The notes: generated by a model not told the origin, from the letters alone. Shown: positions 1-9,118, numbered from the stretch's first letter. The stretch: 64,000 nt of DNA from Bin87 sp965197635 (GCA_965197635.1 CBDANN010000008.1:248001-312000); one strand, 5' to 3'. Made by a program: numbers and translations.

Positions 1-272
1 ACATCGCCGAGGGCGCGGACATCGTCATGGTCAAGCCGGCCATGGCGTACCTGGACGTCATCAAGGAAGCGCGGGAACGCTACGACTACCCGCTGGCCGC
101 CTACAACGTGAGCGGCGAGTATTCCATGGTCAAGGCGGCGTCCCGGGCCGGCTGGATTGACGAGAAGCCGGTAACGCTGGAACTGCTGACGGCCATCCGC
201 CGCGCCGGAGCGGACATCATAATCTCCTACCACGCCAAGGAGGTAGCCCGCTGGCTGCAAGGCGGGGTGTAG
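1..272 (+). CDS. hemB: Delta-aminolevulinic acid dehydratase (porphobilinogen synthase), C-terminal part
   Basis: The frame is open from the left edge and ends in TAG; the 5' part lies outside the window. HemB condenses two 5-aminolevulinates to porphobilinogen in the cytoplasm, the second committed step of tetrapyrrole synthesis. The visible 90 residues carry the family's C-terminal signatures: the segment around MVKPAMAYLD, then AAYNVSGEYSMVKAA, and the terminal ADIIISYHAKEVARWL. hemL, another early gene of the same pathway, lies about 0.8 kb downstream on the same strand with one cupin gene between. Identification is firm; the start cannot be seen. Confidence 0.95.
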   Translation, partial: IAEGADIVMVKPAMAYLDVIKEARERYDYPLAAYNVSGEYSMVKAASRAGWIDEKPVTLELLTAIRRAGADIIISYHAKEVARWLQGGV

Positions 273-357
273 GTCTTACGCATACCGGCAAGTTGACACA
301 CTACCCCGTCCCCTTCAGAATGCAACGAACGCACATTGGATTACTCGGAGGTTCAAA

Positions 358-930
358 ATGACGCAAGCCACAGCCTATTCGGTGGATACATTCATCGACG
401 ACGTGCGCGAGATTTTCGACGCCACGCAAGACCCGTTGGCTCAGGCGCAGGGCGTGGCAAAAAACATGGAGCGTCTGCTGACGACCCCGGGCTGGCTGGA
501 AGAGCGGCTGGAGCTTCCCGACGAGGGCGGGTACGGGCGTTATGATCTCCACCTGGACGAAGAATATGGACACCCCGGCGGCGGTTTCTGGCTGATGGCG
601 TCGGTGCAGCGCCCTGACCAGGACAACCTGCCCCACGACCACGGCGCGGCTTGGGTGGTGTATGGCGTGTACGAAGGCGCCATCAAGCAGACCAAGTGGC
701 GCTGGTTCTATCCCGGTGAGGGTGTGGACTCGGTGCAGATACAGGAAATCGGCGACTTCGTTCAGGAAGATGGCAAGGTGGCGTTCTTCCTGCCCGGCGA
801 GATCCACAACACCCTGAACGTGACCGGTGACCGGGCCGTGGTAGTGCGTCTCGAATCCCAGAAGCTGGACCGCGTAACTCGCTACCAGTACAACCCCGAA
901 GAGGGCACTGTGGTAGTGATGGACCGCTAG
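358..930 (+). CDS. Cupin-fold metal-dependent protein, cysteine dioxygenase-like
   Basis: 190 residues, starting at an ATG 8 bases after GGAGG. The core resembles the double-stranded beta-helix (cupin) fold of the cysteine dioxygenase-like group: a PHDHGAAWVVYGVYEG segment near residues 90-105 supplies likely metal-binding histidines, and LPGEIHNT near residue 150 a third His. Such proteins bind a single metal ion and may oxidise small thiols or carboxylates; the substrate here cannot be read from sequence. It lies between hemB and hemL but has its own 5' gap and is followed by a hairpin, so it may be a separate unit. Family placement is moderate, function unknown. Confidence 0.75.
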   Translation: MTQATAYSVDTFIDDVREIFDATQDPLAQAQGVAKNMERLLTTPGWLEERLELPDEGGYGRYDLHLDEEYGHPGGGFWLMASVQRPDQDNLPHDHGAAWVVYGVYEGAIKQTKWRWFYPGEGVDSVQIQEIGDFVQEDGKVAFFLPGEIHNTLNVTGDRAVVVRLESQKLDRVTRYQYNPEEGTVVVMDR

Positions 931-971
931 GACTCTCCTGCGGCTGCCGCCGGCAACCGAGTTTCGCCCAA

Positions 972-999
972 GAGCGCCCCTCTCTTATGAGAGGCGCTC
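972..999 (+). terminator. Hairpin after the cupin gene
   Basis: GAGCGCC(CC)TCTC pairs with GAGAGGCGCTC across a TTAT loop, with a two-base bulge, 42 bases after the cupin stop codon. The following AATCTTTAAT is only weakly T-rich, so an intrinsic terminator is plausible but not certain. Confidence 0.5.
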
Positions 1000-1093
1000 C
1001 AATCTTTAATGGAGAGATTAAGGGTCTCGATCACCCGCCAAACGCCGCATCCCGCCATTCGCCGCGACCCCACTGCCGAGGAGGGCACACAGA

Positions 1094-2380
1094 ATGCAGC
1101 AAGCCAAATCCCAGCAGCTTTTTGAGCAGGCTCAGCAAGTCATCCCTGGCGGCGTGAACAGCCCGGTGCGCTCGTTCCGGGCGGTGGAGGGTACGCCGCC
1201 GTTCATCGCCCGCGGGCAGGGCGCGCGGGTGTGGGACGTGGACGGCAACGAATACATCGACTATCTCGGTTCGTGGGGGCCGCTGGCGCTGGGCCACGCC
1301 CATCCCGTCGTGATCGAGGCAGTGCAGCGAGCGGCGGCGGACGGCACATCCTTCGGCGCTCCGGTGGAGCAAGAGGTGGAACTGGCCGAAATGATTTGCG
1401 CGGCACTGCCCTCGGTGGACCTGGTGCGGCTGGTCAACTCCGGCACGGAAGCCTGCATGACCGCCCTGCGCTTGGCCCGAGCCTACACGGGGCGCTCGAA
1501 AATCGTCAAGTTCGCCGGAAACTATCACGGCCACGCCGACGGATTGCTCGTGGCAGCCGGCTCCGGCGCGTTGACCCACGGCGTGCCCACCAGCGCCGGC
1601 GTCCCCGAAGCCTATGCGGCGGAAACCCTGATTGCGACGTACAACGACATATCATCAGTGGAAAGCCTGTTCGACGCTTGGCCCGAAGACATCGCCGCCA
1701 TCATCGTTGAGCCGGTGGCCGGCAACATGGGCGTGGTTTCCCCTGCGGAAGGATTTTTGGAAGGGTTACGCGGCATAACCGAGGCTCACGGCGCGCTGCT
1801 GATTTTCGATGAGGTGATCACCGGATTCCGCGTGGCCTACGGCGGGGCGCAGACTTCGTTCGGCATCACGCCGGACATCACCACCATGGGCAAGATCATC
1901 GGCGGCGGCCTGCCGGTAGGCGCCTACGGCGGACGGCATGACGTGATGCAGCAGGTGGCGCCCCTCGGCCCGATGTACCAGGCCGGTACACTCTCCGGCA
2001 ATCCGCTGGCGGTGGCGGCCGGCGTGGCCACGCTGACCGAGTTGCAACGTCCCGGCGTGTACGAGCAACTGGAGGCGACGGCAACGCGGCTGATCGATGG
2101 CGTCAGCGCGGCCTTTGCGAGAGCGGAAGTGCCGTCCACCGTCAACCGGGTGGCGTCGATGTTCACCGGGTTCTTCAACGCCGGGCCGGTGTCCGCGCTG
2201 GCGCAGGTGGAGCAGTCGGACACGGCAGCATACGGGCGATACATGCACGCGCTGCTGGAGCGGGGCGTGTACATCGCGCCTTCACAGTTTGAGGCGGGCT
2301 TCGTGTCCATCGCCCATACCGACGCCGACATCGACCGGACCATCGTGGCGGTGGGCGACGCGCTGGCGGCGATGGAGTAG
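1094..2380 (+). CDS. hemL: Glutamate-1-semialdehyde 2,1-aminomutase
   Basis: 428 residues, full length for the family. This PLP enzyme turns glutamate-1-semialdehyde into 5-aminolevulinate in the C5 tetrapyrrole pathway. Visible marks: N-terminal PGGVNSPVRSF, NSGTEACMTALRLAR (phosphate-binding region near residue 115), FDEVITGFR (the Asp that contacts the pyridine nitrogen), the PLP lysine in TTMGKIIGGGLPVGAYGG near residue 267, and GTLSGNPLA. The ATG follows GAGGAGGG by 8 bases. With hemB upstream it shows that this organism makes heme or corrinoid precursors from glutamate. Confidence 0.97.
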   Translation: MQQAKSQQLFEQAQQVIPGGVNSPVRSFRAVEGTPPFIARGQGARVWDVDGNEYIDYLGSWGPLALGHAHPVVIEAVQRAAADGTSFGAPVEQEVELAEMICAALPSVDLVRLVNSGTEACMTALRLARAYTGRSKIVKFAGNYHGHADGLLVAAGSGALTHGVPTSAGVPEAYAAETLIATYNDISSVESLFDAWPEDIAAIIVEPVAGNMGVVSPAEGFLEGLRGITEAHGALLIFDEVITGFRVAYGGAQTSFGITPDITTMGKIIGGGLPVGAYGGRHDVMQQVAPLGPMYQAGTLSGNPLAVAAGVATLTELQRPGVYEQLEATATRLIDGVSAAFARAEVPSTVNRVASMFTGFFNAGPVSALAQVEQSDTAAYGRYMHALLERGVYIAPSQFEAGFVSIAHTDADIDRTIVAVGDALAAME

Positions 2381-2400
2381 TAAGCGGTATCGGAGCATGG

Positions 2401-2429
2401 GTAGGGGCGGATAATCCATTCGCCCCTAC
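2401..2429. repeat. Intergenic palindrome (GTAGGGGCG family), copy 1
   Basis: GTAGGGGCGGAT / ATTCGCCCCTAC with a five-base centre, between hemL and recQ. One G-T pair interrupts a 12-base stem. It belongs to a dispersed family in the backbone part of this window and may also end hemL transcripts. Confidence 0.8.
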
Positions 2430-2441
2430 GGGTTTATCGGA

Positions 2442-4283
2442 TTGGCAACCACAAACCTAACCAAACTGCTCAAGCAGCACTTCGGCTACGACGAGTTCCG
2501 CACCGGGCAGGAAGCGATAATCTCCAACGCCCTGGCCGGGCGCAACAGCCTGGTCATTATGCCCACGGGCGGCGGCAAGTCGCTATGCTACCAGCTGCCG
2601 GCGTTGGCGCGGGGCGGCCTGACCCTGGTGGTGTCGCCGCTGATCGCGCTGATGAAGGACCAGGTGGACGGCCTGCGTGCCAATGACATCCCGGCCGATT
2701 TCCTCAACAGCAGCCTGGATAACGCGACCGCCGCCGCCGTGGAGCGCCGGGCGCAGGCGGGCGGCGTCAGCCTGCTCTACGCCGCGCCGGAACGGGTCAG
2801 TATGCCCGGCTTCCGGCGATTCCTGCACACGCTGGACTTGCGCCTCATCGCCATTGACGAAGCCCACTGCATCAGCGAGTGGGGCCACGACTTCCGCCCC
2901 GACTATCGGGCACTGTCCGAGTTAAGAACGGAGTTTCCCGATACGCCGGTCATGGCGCTGACGGCCACCGCCACGGAGCGGGTGCGTCAGGACATCGTGG
3001 AGCAACTGGCGCTGGACGACTGCCCGCAGTTCATATCCGGTTTCGACCGGGCCAACCTGACCTACCGCGTGCGTCCCAGAGCCGGCGCGGGGGAGTCGTT
3101 GCTGGGCCTCCTGGACGAAAGGCGAGGACAGTCAGCGATTGTCTATTGCTTTTCGCGTCGGGAAACCGAGGAGGTGGCCGAGAAGTTGACCGCCAACGGG
3201 CATCCCGCTGTGGCCTATCACGCCGGCCTTGACCCCGACACACGGCGGTTGACTCAGGAACGATTCATCGACGGTGAGGTGCCCATTATCGCCGCCACGA
3301 TCGCCTTTGGCATGGGCATCGACAAGCCTGACATCCGGCTGGTGGTTCACTACGCTCTGCCCAAATCCGTTGAGGGCTACTACCAGGAAACCGGGCGGGC
3401 GGGGCGCGACGGGCTGCCCAGCGACTGCGTGCTGTTTTTCAGCGAGGGCGACCGCGCCAAACAGGAATATTTTATCCAGCGGATGACGGGCGACGCCCGC
3501 GCCGTGTCGGAACGGCAGCTGCGGCAGATGGTTGACTACGGCCGGCTCCAGACTTGCCGGCGCAAGTATCTGCTGGGATACTTCGGCGATACCATGGCGG
3601 GCCAGACGTGCGGCAACTGCGACGTGTGCCTGGCCGAACGAAGTACCGTGGACGTTACGGTGGTGGCCCAAAAGATAATGTCGGCAGTAATACGCACCGG
3701 GGAACGGTTCGGGATAGCCCACGTAGTCAATGTGCTATTGGGCAGCAATCTGGAACGCATCAGGGAGCTGGGACACGACAAGCTGAGCGTGTTCGGCATC
3801 GTTGGCGACTACGACCGCAACGGTTTGCGCCGCATCGCTGAAGGTCTGATTGAAAAGGGCTTGCTGGTCAGGGCCGATGGACAGTACGCCACCATCAGCG
3901 TGACCGCGGCGGGGCGGGGGTGGCTGCGCAGCCGGCAGGATCTGGCGTTGGAGATGCGGGTTGACGAACCGGCGCCCAAGCGGGAAAAGCGCCACGAACG
4001 AAAGACCATTGCCGCCGGCCAGCTCAATATCGCGGCGGACTATGATGCTAGGTTATTTGACCAGTTGCGCGCGCTGCGTCGAAGGCTAGCGGAACAGCAG
4101 GGAGTGCCGGCGTTCGTGGTGTTCAGCGACGCAACGTTGCAGGCGATGACGGCGGCGAGGCCAACCGACCGACAAGCCATGTTGCGGGTATCGGGCGTGG
4201 GACCTGCCAAGTTGGAGCGGTATGGCGAGGCATTTCTGGCGGTGATACGGGGGGACGTGGGGCGCGTACCAGCAAAAATGTAG
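2442..4283 (+). CDS. recQ: ATP-dependent DNA helicase RecQ
   Basis: 613 residues, typical bacterial RecQ length. Domain order: helicase with Walker A MPTGGGKSLCYQLPAL (near residue 40) and IDEAHCISEWGHDFRP (DExH box, near 140); second RecA lobe with ATIAFGMGIDKPDIR and QETGRAGRDG; the zinc site C-x16-C-x2-C-x2-C (CRRKYLLGYFGD to CGNCDVC, near 370-395); winged helix; and a C-terminal HRDC domain ending about residue 600. It unwinds branched DNA in recombination and repair. The start is TTG with no strong Shine-Dalgarno, because the palindrome occupies the upstream gap; the next in-frame Met would delete the Q motif, so TTG is favoured. Its TAG stop lies inside the next palindrome. Confidence 0.95.
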   Translation: MATTNLTKLLKQHFGYDEFRTGQEAIISNALAGRNSLVIMPTGGGKSLCYQLPALARGGLTLVVSPLIALMKDQVDGLRANDIPADFLNSSLDNATAAAVERRAQAGGVSLLYAAPERVSMPGFRRFLHTLDLRLIAIDEAHCISEWGHDFRPDYRALSELRTEFPDTPVMALTATATERVRQDIVEQLALDDCPQFISGFDRANLTYRVRPRAGAGESLLGLLDERRGQSAIVYCFSRRETEEVAEKLTANGHPAVAYHAGLDPDTRRLTQERFIDGEVPIIAATIAFGMGIDKPDIRLVVHYALPKSVEGYYQETGRAGRDGLPSDCVLFFSEGDRAKQEYFIQRMTGDARAVSERQLRQMVDYGRLQTCRRKYLLGYFGDTMAGQTCGNCDVCLAERSTVDVTVVAQKIMSAVIRTGERFGIAHVVNVLLGSNLERIRELGHDKLSVFGIVGDYDRNGLRRIAEGLIEKGLLVRADGQYATISVTAAGRGWLRSRQDLALEMRVDEPAPKREKRHERKTIAAGQLNIAADYDARLFDQLRALRRRLAEQQGVPAFVVFSDATLQAMTAARPTDRQAMLRVSGVGPAKLERYGEAFLAVIRGDVGRVPAKM

Positions 4284-4307
4284 GGGCGACGTATGCGTCG
4301 CCCCTAC
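4280..4307. repeat. Intergenic palindrome (GTAGGGGCG family), copy 2
   Basis: GTAGGGGCGACG / CGTCGCCCCTAC with a short TATG centre. The TAG inside the left arm is the recQ stop codon. It lies between the convergent recQ and sodN genes and can act as a shared terminator hairpin. Confidence 0.85.
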
Positions 4308-4333
4308 ACGGTATGCCAGGTGACCGGGCGGGT

Positions 4334-4804
4334 TTAGGTACCGTAGCGGGCGGCGGCGTTGGGGTCGCTGTAGTCCACGCTCTTGGTGGACCAGAACGCG
4401 GCGGCGATGTCGTCACAAGCGGCTACCAGGGCCTCGGCGTTCTCCATGCTGACGGTCTGCTTGCACTGGCCGGCCAGCTTGAGGGCGGCGTTGAACTTGC
4501 CGGCGATTTCGTTGGCGTCGGTGCCGGGCCAGGCATAGTCGGCCCACAGGATGCGCAACTCTTCCTTGCACTTCTCGGCGTGCTCTTCCTTGACCGTCAC
4601 ATAGCGGGAGAAGGTGTTGGCGAAGCCTTGCCGCTCGGCGGCGGGAGCGCCGGGCTGGGGTGCTTCAAGGTTCTGCATCCGCAGCACCATTTTCTGCACG
4701 GTCTGCGCCGCCATCTTGGCTACCACGGGATCATAGATGCCGCAGGGGATGTCGCAGTGGGCGTGGGCCGTGCGGGGCTTCAGGAACGCGATGGGATTGA
4801 ACAT
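4334..4804 (-). CDS. sodN: Nickel superoxide dismutase precursor
   Basis: 156 residues. NiSOD dismutates superoxide using a nickel held by an N-terminal hook. The diagnostic hook HCDIPCGIYDP begins at residue 16, after a short leader (MFNPIAFLKPRTAHA) that is normally cut so that His becomes residue 1; the two Cys and the His are the nickel ligands. The remainder is the expected four-helix body. NiSOD maturation usually needs a dedicated peptidase (SodX) encoded nearby; none is seen in this window. It sits between convergent recQ and the TPP enzyme on its own side. Confidence 0.93.
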   Translation of the reverse strand: MFNPIAFLKPRTAHAHCDIPCGIYDPVVAKMAAQTVQKMVLRMQNLEAPQPGAPAAERQGFANTFSRYVTVKEEHAEKCKEELRILWADYAWPGTDANEIAGKFNAALKLAGQCKQTVSMENAEALVAACDDIAAAFWSTKSVDYSDPNAAARYGT

Positions 4805-4995
4805 CGTGGACAGTCTCCTTTTGGTTCAGTGGCGAAAACGCGGGGCGAATTGCCGCCACACGCGGGATGTTTTCGGCAAAAATGCTAGCGCATATTGCCG
4901 GATGGCGCAAGGGCGGGCTTCCAGCGGGTAGCGGCGCATACCAAGTGGTCTAGCTCCACCGGCCACGAGCGCAGACCCGCTATTGTTTCTGTCTC

Positions 4996-6667
4996 CTAAC
5001 CTCCCGTGCGACGGGCGATCATCGCGTCCGCGAGGGGGCTGGCTCCTGATTTGACCGTAATGTTGACCAGAGACGGGCGGCCCGAATTGATCGCGCGCTC
5101 CACCGCCGGCGCCACATCCTCCGGCTGTTCCACCAGTTCCGCGTAGCCGCCGATGCCTTCCACCACCTGGTCGTAGCGGACGCCCGGCCGGAGGGCGGTT
5201 CCGACATCGCGCCCGAAATAGGCCAACTGGAACGTGCGGTCGATGCCCCAATTGCCGTCGTTGCCCATGATGCCGATTTGTGATGTCCAGGTTGTGTCGG
5301 ATGCAGGTGTCGTACTCCATGGAGTAGAAGCCGAAGGAGCCGTCGCCCATGAAGGCCAGAACCTTGCTGTCGGGATAGGCCAGCTTGGCTGCCATGGCGT
5401 AGGGTATCGCGCCGCCCAAGTGGCTCAACGGGCCGAGCCGGATGAAATGTCCCGGCGAGCGAGCCGGCAGGTAGCAGCGACCCCACTGCACGTAGTCGCC
5501 GCCGTCGAGCACGATGAAGGTGTCCTCGTCAACCAGGTGCTCAATGCGGGTGTACACGTCCAACGGGTGCATAGGCGCGTCGCCGGTGGCGTTGCTGCGA
5601 AGGCTGTCCAGCCAGGCGGTACGATCCTGCTGCAACGTATCCAGCCACGGCGCCAGGTTGCGGTTGGGCTTGGCCGCCGCCGCCAGCTGGTCAACGATTG
5701 CGCCCAAGTCACCCAGCAGACCAACCGCGACGCCCCGATTGCGGCCGATTTCCGCAGGCGACGGGTCGGCCTGGATCAGCTTGGCGTCGGCGGAGAAAAT
5801 GCCGCCGTAGCGGTAGCGATGGTCCAACCGTTTGCCCAAGAGGAGCACGACATCGGCCTCGCGGAACCGGCGGGCGGTGTGGTTGAGCGCGCCGTCGGCG
5901 TAACCGAAGCACAGGGGATGCAAGTCGTCGATCAGGCCCCGTGCCTGCTCTACCGTGAAGATGGGCGCGCCGGTGGACTCTGCAAGCGCCTCCAGCTGGG
6001 CCGGCTCCACCGAGTAGCGGGCCGGATTGCCCACGATGATGACAGGACGCTGGGCGTTGGCCAGGAGATTGGCCGCTTGCTCAATCAGCGCCGGGTCGCC
6101 CTGGGAGCGCCCCATGTTGCGGTATTCCTGGGGCAGGTAGGGAGGCAGGTCCTCCTCGCTGATGGGCGCTTCCTGCAGGTCGATGGGGAGGGTCAGATGC
6201 ACCGGGCCGGGGCGTCCGCTCATGGCAGTGCGGAAAGCGGTGGCGACGAACTCGGGGATGCGGTTCTTTTCATGGATCAGCCAGGATCCCTTGGAAACGG
6301 GAGCCGCCATCGCAACCTGGTCGATTTCCTGGAAGGTGGCCTGCCCCTTTTCCGGCAGTTCGGCGCATCCGGCCACGAAGATGACGGGGCTTTCAGAGGT
6401 ATAGATGGCGGGGAGGCCGGAGATGGCGTTGGCGAAGCCGGGGCCGCCGGTGAACAGGGCCACCGCCGGCTGGCCGGTGATGCGCGCGTAGCCGTCGGCC
6501 ATGTGCATCGCCGCGCCTTCGTGGCGGGTGTCGATGAACTCGATACCCTCGTCGGCTGCCGCATCCACCAGGGGCAGGATGGTGTCGCCAACAATCGTAA
6601 AGACCTTCTCCACCCCTTCCTGTTTCAGGCAGCGAATGAACAGATGCCCACCGTTCAACTCCGGCAT
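4996..6667 (-). pseudogene. Thiamine-diphosphate enzyme (acetolactate synthase/decarboxylase-like), frameshifted
   Basis: The frame from the ATG at 6667 encodes a ThDP-enzyme N-terminal domain with the catalytic Glu in RHEGAAMHMADGYAR, a central domain, and the start of the ThDP-binding domain (FMGDGSFGFYSMEYDT). Near 5277 the frame breaks: removing one A of a short A-run on the coding strand gives DITIGIMGNDGNWG, joining the remaining 90 residues, which end at 4996. The repaired protein would be about 556 residues, normal for the family. Left unrepaired, the frame runs through unrelated sequence to 4826. Either a sequencing or assembly indel or a real recent lesion fits. The family includes acetolactate synthase and 2-ketoacid decarboxylases; the substrate is not assigned. 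Confidence 0.85.
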
Positions 6668-6780
6668 AAACGCAACTCCTAAAAAGCATCAAACAAATTG
6701 CCCGCCGCAACGGGACAAGCCATCTTATCATAGCCCCGTGCTACAATCGGGAGGCGATCGCTCCGCTACGAGGCCAACCC

Positions 6781-7047
6781 ATGACTACACCAGAAGACAA
6801 GAAAGCAGCCGAACCGGGCCACGAGGCTGCCGCCAAAAAGAAACGCCCGGAAACACTGGCCGACTTTATGGAACTGGACACCTTCATCGGCGTGGTGAAC
6901 GGCAGCGACGACCCCGATTACGGCAGACACCGGGTATCCGCCTCCAAGATCGGCGAAGAGTATGCTGATAGCCTGATGGAACAGTACCACCGCCAGCAAG
7001 CAGAATTCGCCAAGTACCTGCGGGACAAAGAGCAGCCAAGGCAGTGA
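6781..7047 (+). CDS. Putative antitoxin partner of the downstream PIN protein
   Basis: 88 residues, strongly charged, with a Lys/Ala/Glu-rich start and a helical C-terminus (EEYADSLMEQYHRQQAEFAKYL). No DNA-binding family is recognised. Its stop overlaps the GTG start of the PIN-domain gene by four bases (GTGA), the usual arrangement of a VapBC-type toxin-antitoxin operon. The antitoxin role is inferred only from this coupling and size. Confidence 0.6.
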   Translation: MTTPEDKKAAEPGHEAAAKKKRPETLADFMELDTFIGVVNGSDDPDYGRHRVSASKIGEEYADSLMEQYHRQQAEFAKYLRDKEQPRQ

Positions 7048-7454
7048 CGTTGACCGATGCCGGGCCACTGGTTGGCCTGATTGACGGTACAGACCAGCAC
7101 CACGACATATGCGCTATTGCGTTTCCGGAGTTGCCGGCAGGCCCGTTGCTAACGACTTGGCCTTGCTTTGCGGAAGCGATGCACTTGCTGGGGCAAAGAG
7201 GCGGTTATCGCTTCCAGGCTGCTCTTTGGCGTATGTGCTTCCGTCGGGAACTCGTCCTCCACGAGTTGGCGCTGGAGGAAACGGCTCGCATGGCGCAATT
7301 GATGGAGCAGTACCGGGACATGCCCATGGACCTAGCGGACGCTTCGCTGGTGACAATGGCGGAAGGCCTGGCGTTGCGGCGCGTGTTCACCATTGACCGT
7401 CAGTTTTACGTTTATCGGCTGGGAAACGGTAACGCCCTAGAGGTGGTGCCATAG
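7044..7454 (+). CDS. PIN-domain ribonuclease, VapC-like toxin
   Basis: 136 residues with a PIN layout: first acidic residue in TLTDAGPLVGLID (residue 5), Glu in TWPCFAEAMHLL near residue 43, then MDLADASLVTMAEGL near 100 (Asp pair) and VFTIDRQFYVYR near 117. PIN proteins are Mg-dependent RNases; in VapBC pairs they cut tRNA or rRNA. The GTG start overlaps the upstream gene, so translation is probably coupled. An orphan PIN RNase is the alternative if the 88-residue partner is not an antitoxin. Confidence 0.8.
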   Translation: MTLTDAGPLVGLIDGTDQHHDICAIAFPELPAGPLLTTWPCFAEAMHLLGQRGGYRFQAALWRMCFRRELVLHELALEETARMAQLMEQYRDMPMDLADASLVTMAEGLALRRVFTIDRQFYVYRLGNGNALEVVP

Positions 7455-7472
7455 AGGGAGACAACCATCCTC

Positions 7473-8321
7473 ATGGGCGCCCTCTACGTAATCGGGACTC
7501 CCATCGGCAACCTGGAGGACATCACCTTTCGGGCGGCGCGGATACTGTCGTCCGTGCCGCTGGTTGCCGCCGAGGACACGCGAGTTACGCGCCGCCTGCT
7601 GGCCCACCTGAACGTCAGGCCAAGGCTCATCAGTTGCCATGAGCACAACTGGCAACGGCAACTGCCCCGCCTGCTGGATGCGCTGAACGACGGCGACATC
7701 GCGCTGGTGACTGATGCCGGGTCTCCCGCCATCAGCGACCCAGGGGCCGGTTTGGTGGCTGCAATCGCGGAGGCGGGCCACGACGTGGTCAGCGTTCCCG
7801 GCGTGTCGGCAGTTACGGCGGCGCTGGCGGTGGCCGGCTTCGCCGCCGACCGTTTCGTCTTTCTGGGCTTCCTGCCGCGCCGTAGGGCTGACCGGATCGC
7901 GGCCCTAACCGAAGCCGCCCGACTGCATCAAACTTTGGCGTTATTCGAGGCCCCGCATCGTTTGCGGACCACGTTGGCCGATATTGCAGTCGCCCTCGAA
8001 GACCCTCCGCTGGCAGTGTGCCGGGAACTGACCAAGCTTCACGAAGAAGTGTGGCGCGGCAACGCGACCGACGCCCTGGAATATTTCGCCAACCCCCGGG
8101 GCGAATTCACCATCGTAGTCGGGCCGACGCCCGTGGCAACGGACGGAAACGCCATCGCGGAGGAAACCCTCGACACCGCTCGCGAAAGCTTGGCGAACCT
8201 CCGCGCCGCCGGGATGCGCGCACGCGACGCGGTGGCCGAGGTTGTCGCAACCACAGGCCTGCCGCGCCGCGTCGTCTATTCCCTCTGGATCGAGACTGCC
8301 GGCGTTTCCAAGCGAGACTAG
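7473..8321 (+). CDS. rsmI: 16S rRNA (cytidine-1402 2'-O) methyltransferase
   Basis: 282 residues. RsmI methylates the ribose of C1402 in the decoding centre of 16S rRNA with SAM. It shows the family N-terminus LYVIGTPIGNLEDITFRA, the AEDTRVTRRLL segment near residue 35, VTDAGSPAISDPGAGLV near residue 78, and FLGFLPRRRADR near residue 128. It follows the PIN gene by 18 bases on the same strand and may be cotranscribed. Its last four bases overlap the convergent hydratase gene. Confidence 0.95.
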   Translation: MGALYVIGTPIGNLEDITFRAARILSSVPLVAAEDTRVTRRLLAHLNVRPRLISCHEHNWQRQLPRLLDALNDGDIALVTDAGSPAISDPGAGLVAAIAEAGHDVVSVPGVSAVTAALAVAGFAADRFVFLGFLPRRRADRIAALTEAARLHQTLALFEAPHRLRTTLADIAVALEDPPLAVCRELTKLHEEVWRGNATDALEYFANPRGEFTIVVGPTPVATDGNAIAEETLDTARESLANLRAAGMRARDAVAEVVATTGLPRRVVYSLWIETAGVSKRD

Positions 8322-9118
8322 GCGCAAACCACGACCGCCTCGCCCAGACCTTCGATGGAAATCCGGCCTTCCGACGCAAACCCCAGCGGTGTCGGAGGGA
8401 CCAGGCTGCCGGTGATCACCGTATCGCCGGCCTTCAGCGGGTGGTTGCGCGCGGACAGCTCGTTGGCCAGCCACACCAGCGGCTCAAAGGGATGCCCCAT
8501 CACGTCCCGGCCGTAGCCTTCGCCGACCTGCTCGTGGTTGATGCTCATCACGCCCTTGCAGTTCACCAGGTCCAGGCTCTGCCAGTCGGTGACCGGGTCG
8601 CCCAGCACCACGCCGGAGTTGAGGATGTTGACGGCCACGCTGAACAGCGTGCGCTCCTCGGTGGTCAGGTCTTCGGGAGTGCGGATATCGACGATCTCAA
8701 AAGCCGTCGCCACTTCGGATACCGCCGCGGCCACCGTATCCCGCGTGTAGGGCGCGCCGGACGCCGGCAGGTCCTTGCCCAACGTTACCCCCACCTCCAG
8801 CTCAATCCCCAGGTTCACGTACTCGGTGAAGTTCAGCACGACCGGCGACCGCAGGATAGTCTTCTGGAACACCCCGCCCAGCACCGGATGATTCAGGCCG
8901 GCCCGTTCCTGCATCACCGGCGTGGTGTAGGCCAGCTTGTAACCGGCCAGCGGCCCCCAAAGGGAGGACAGCATGCAGTGCAGTTCCAGCTGAATGGCGT
9001 ATGCCTCATCCAGCGTCTTGGGAAACAGGTCGGCCGGCAGGCGCTCGAAAGGCTGCACCGTGCGGTACTGCTCGAAAATCAGCTCGGCGGCCGTGCGGGC
9101 CGGTGTGGTGGTAACCAT
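8318..9118 (-). CDS. 2-keto-4-pentenoate hydratase-like protein (FAH superfamily)
   Basis: About 266 residues from the ATG at 9118, chosen because GAGGAGG lies six bases upstream; the frame stays open five codons further without a better site. The sequence resembles MhpD-type hydratases of the fumarylacetoacetate hydrolase fold: GYKLAYT near residue 70, the acidic metal-binding pair in LGIELEVGVTLG near 105, and AFEIVDIR near 140. These enzymes add water to 2-hydroxypenta-2,4-dienoates from aromatic ring cleavage, or decarboxylate related oxo-acids. No other ring-cleavage genes flank it, so the substrate is open. Confidence 0.82.
   Translation of the reverse strand: MVTTTPARTAAELIFEQYRTVQPFERLPADLFPKTLDEAYAIQLELHCMLSSLWGPLAGYKLAYTTPVMQERAGLNHPVLGGVFQKTILRSPVVLNFTEYVNLGIELEVGVTLGKDLPASGAPYTRDTVAAAVSEVATAFEIVDIRTPEDLTTEERTLFSVAVNILNSGVVLGDPVTDWQSLDLVNCKGVMSINHEQVGEGYGRDVMGHPFEPLVWLANELSARNHPLKAGDTVITGSLVPPTPLGFASEGRISIEGLGEAVVVCA

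Noticed and set aside
5234..6682. A 482-codon plus-strand frame opposite the thiamine-diphosphate enzyme
   Set aside because: Shadow of the enzyme's codon bias; no recognisable domain.
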